Assembly: GCA_002070095.1 (NCBI GenBank)
Contig: MWCR01000007.1
Span: 1 to 64,000, forward strand
Direction of reading: 5' to 3'
Source: Parcubacteria group bacterium ADurb.Bin192
GTDB lineage: Bacteria; Patescibacteriota; Patescibacteriia; 2-12-FULL-60-25
Length of the DNA: 64,000 bases
Shown here in pieces: positions 63,065 through 64,000 of the stretch (the stretch's first letter is position 1; every line of letters starts with the position of its first letter). A model generated the notes under the pieces. The model did no database searches and was not told the origin of the DNA. It saw only the letters and a program-made list of their open reading frames with translations. The translations under genes were made by a program, and so were the position numbers.

Positions 63065-63784
63065 CTTTTTTTGAACCACGGCCACCAGATTCCTGCCTTT
63101 GAACCAATGGCACCAACCGGATAAATCATAAGCACCGATATTCTCTATGGCCCATAATTTAGCATCGAAATCAGCTTTATATTCAAGCGGAGTATAAGCA
63201 TGCACGTAGCGTTTTTCCGGCCTAGAACCCGCTTTCCAGGCGTAATACAAGTCCCCGCCATCCCCGCCCGGAACACCCACGGCTCTTAACCAGGCGTATT
63301 TAAAAGTTTGCCACGAAAAGAAACGACGCGCGCGCAAATTCCAAACCGCACACACCAGCCAGCCTCCGGGCTTTAACAGACGATGCATCTCTTGTATGGA
63401 ACGACGTCTCCATTCCTCCGAAGGCACGTGGTGCAAAACAGCTACGCAGGCGACCAAGTCCGCGCATTGATCAGGTAAATCTACTTGAGGCAAACCTCCG
63501 GAAATGATTTTAAAATTCGGCCGTCCGCCGTTCTTTGCTTCAGCCTGCTGTCTTAAAGCTTGAGAGGGTTCGACACCCAAATAATTTATATTCGCCGGCA
63601 AAACATCAAACAACCTGCCATTACCGGCTCCCATGTCGATCAGTGTGTCTCCGGGTTTAGTTTTTTGAACAATCAAATCCATTAAATTCCAAGGCCGGCC
63701 CCGCTTGGAGCTGAACATCCGCCCTTCCGATTCATAAAAATCCGAGACTTCTTGAGCTGTTCTTTGTCTGGCCCGTGTATCCAT
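63062..63784 (-). CDS. Class I SAM-dependent methyltransferase
   Basis: 240 residues from MDTRARQRTAQEVSDFYESE; the longer frame to 63826 overlaps the promoter (TGGACT, 17-base spacer, TATCTT, then seven bases to the ATG). Motif I LIDMGAGNGRLFDVL, motif II region LGVEPSQ, motif IV LVACVAVLHHVPSEEWRR and LLKPGGWLVCAVWN are typical. The pattern resembles ALKBH8/Trm9-type tRNA wobble uridine methyltransferases, but the substrate is uncertain. Confidence 0.85.
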   Translation of the reverse strand: MDTRARQRTAQEVSDFYESEGRMFSSKRGRPWNLMDLIVQKTKPGDTLIDMGAGNGRLFDVLPANINYLGVEPSQALRQQAEAKNGGRPNFKIISGGLPQVDLPDQCADLVACVAVLHHVPSEEWRRRSIQEMHRLLKPGGWLVCAVWNLRARRFFSWQTFKYAWLRAVGVPGGDGGDLYYAWKAGSRPEKRYVHAYTPLEYKADFDAKLWAIENIGAYDLSGWCHWFKGRNLVAVVQKK

Positions 63785-63833
63785 ATCAATCAAGATAACG
63801 GTTTCAAGAGCAAAAGTCCATGCCATTCCATCC

Positions 63834-63862
63834 TTGCCATAATCCTCAATTCATAGCATCAT
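63834..63862 (+). promoter_or_regulatory. Promoter of the last gene
   Basis: TTGCCA (63834-63839), 17-base spacer, CATCAT (63857-63862), ATG ten bases later. Confidence 0.45.
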
Positions 63863-63872
63863 AGGCTTTACC

Positions 63873-64000
63873 ATGCAAAAGATTCCTCCTCTTGATTTGG
63901 CTAAAGACGTCATAAAAAACGTCTTGTTTTTGGATTGCCCGACCAGAAAAGATGTGATGAAAGAAATCAGAAAGCGTTTAAAAAACACAGACTATGCCTT
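63873..64000 (+). CDS. Unrecognised gene, N-terminal fragment
   Basis: 42 codons before the window ends, beginning MQKIPPLDLAKDVIKNVLFL and continuing with a charged helix (TRKDVMKEIRKRL). Too short to assign. Confidence 0.45.
   Translation, partial: MQKIPPLDLAKDVIKNVLFLDCPTRKDVMKEIRKRLKNTDYA

Overview
The window looks like a chromosomal segment of a Candidatus Patescibacteria (CPR) bacterium, possibly from the ABY1-type lineages. That placement is my inference from gene content: a PF18895-like secretion pilin, RNase J together with RNase Y, PilB, a full TsaE/TsaD pair, many short membrane proteins and several CPR-type surface proteins. TGA is used as a stop (for example at the ends of the genes at 10007 and 61238), so no TGA recoding is seen. 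No rRNA and no CRISPR array are present. RNA genes are tRNA-Leu(CAG), tRNA-Glu(UUC) and a large RNase P RNA.

Layout. 0-5 kb: start of uvrA, a Cys-rich pilin-domain surface protein with a DsbA-like oxidoreductase, then secG and a family-5 solute-binding protein. 5-9 kb: tRNA-Leu, RNase J, trpS. 9-14 kb: a FecR-domain protein, a CHASE2 adenylate-cyclase-like sensor and a frameshifted HEVFH protein form one minus-strand operon. 14-21 kb: rnpB, a sugar-phosphate transferase, mscL, two glycosyltransferases. 21-26 kb: a giant Ig-like surface protein and its smaller relative. 26-36 kb: rpsA, ftsH, pilB, tsaE/tsaD, small membrane proteins, an HD hydrolase, tRNA-Glu. 36-46 kb: a foreign-looking lipoprotein, an AI-2E-type transporter, a Pif1-like helicase abutting a 5'-truncated adhesin, a DUF3160-like protein. 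46-60 kb: a repeat-ridden region with dinB, two S23-type four-helix-bundle genes, a 468-bp exact tandem duplication, tdk, an NlpC/P60 protein, a half-size MFS pair, trmD, khpA, rpsP and truB. 60-64 kb: rny, ymdB-like phosphoesterase, HU, a methyltransferase.

Two expression styles can be read. Many core genes have a TTGACA/TATAAT-type promoter whose -10 box ends about 6-8 bases before the start codon, which predicts leaderless or nearly leaderless mRNA. A second set, mostly unrecognised genes, has strong GGAGG ribosome binding sites, and several of these carry a terminator hairpin whose loop contains the stop codon.

The most unusual signal is a system of degenerate 7-base tandem repeats and TTCGCGAA-centred palindromes. 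Arrays reading catgtag/catgtaa on one side and ctacatg/ttacatg on the other occur as inverted pairs around islands between 47.9 and 59.4 kb. Two of these islands each contain one S23 (Avd-like) four-helix-bundle gene, and one has 72-bp nearly perfect inverted arms around truB. Related repeats sit in frame inside dinB (three sites), trmD, truB and tsaD (two sites). This resembles Rickettsia palindromic elements and cyanobacterial heptameric STRRs, but the combination with S23 genes may be undescribed.
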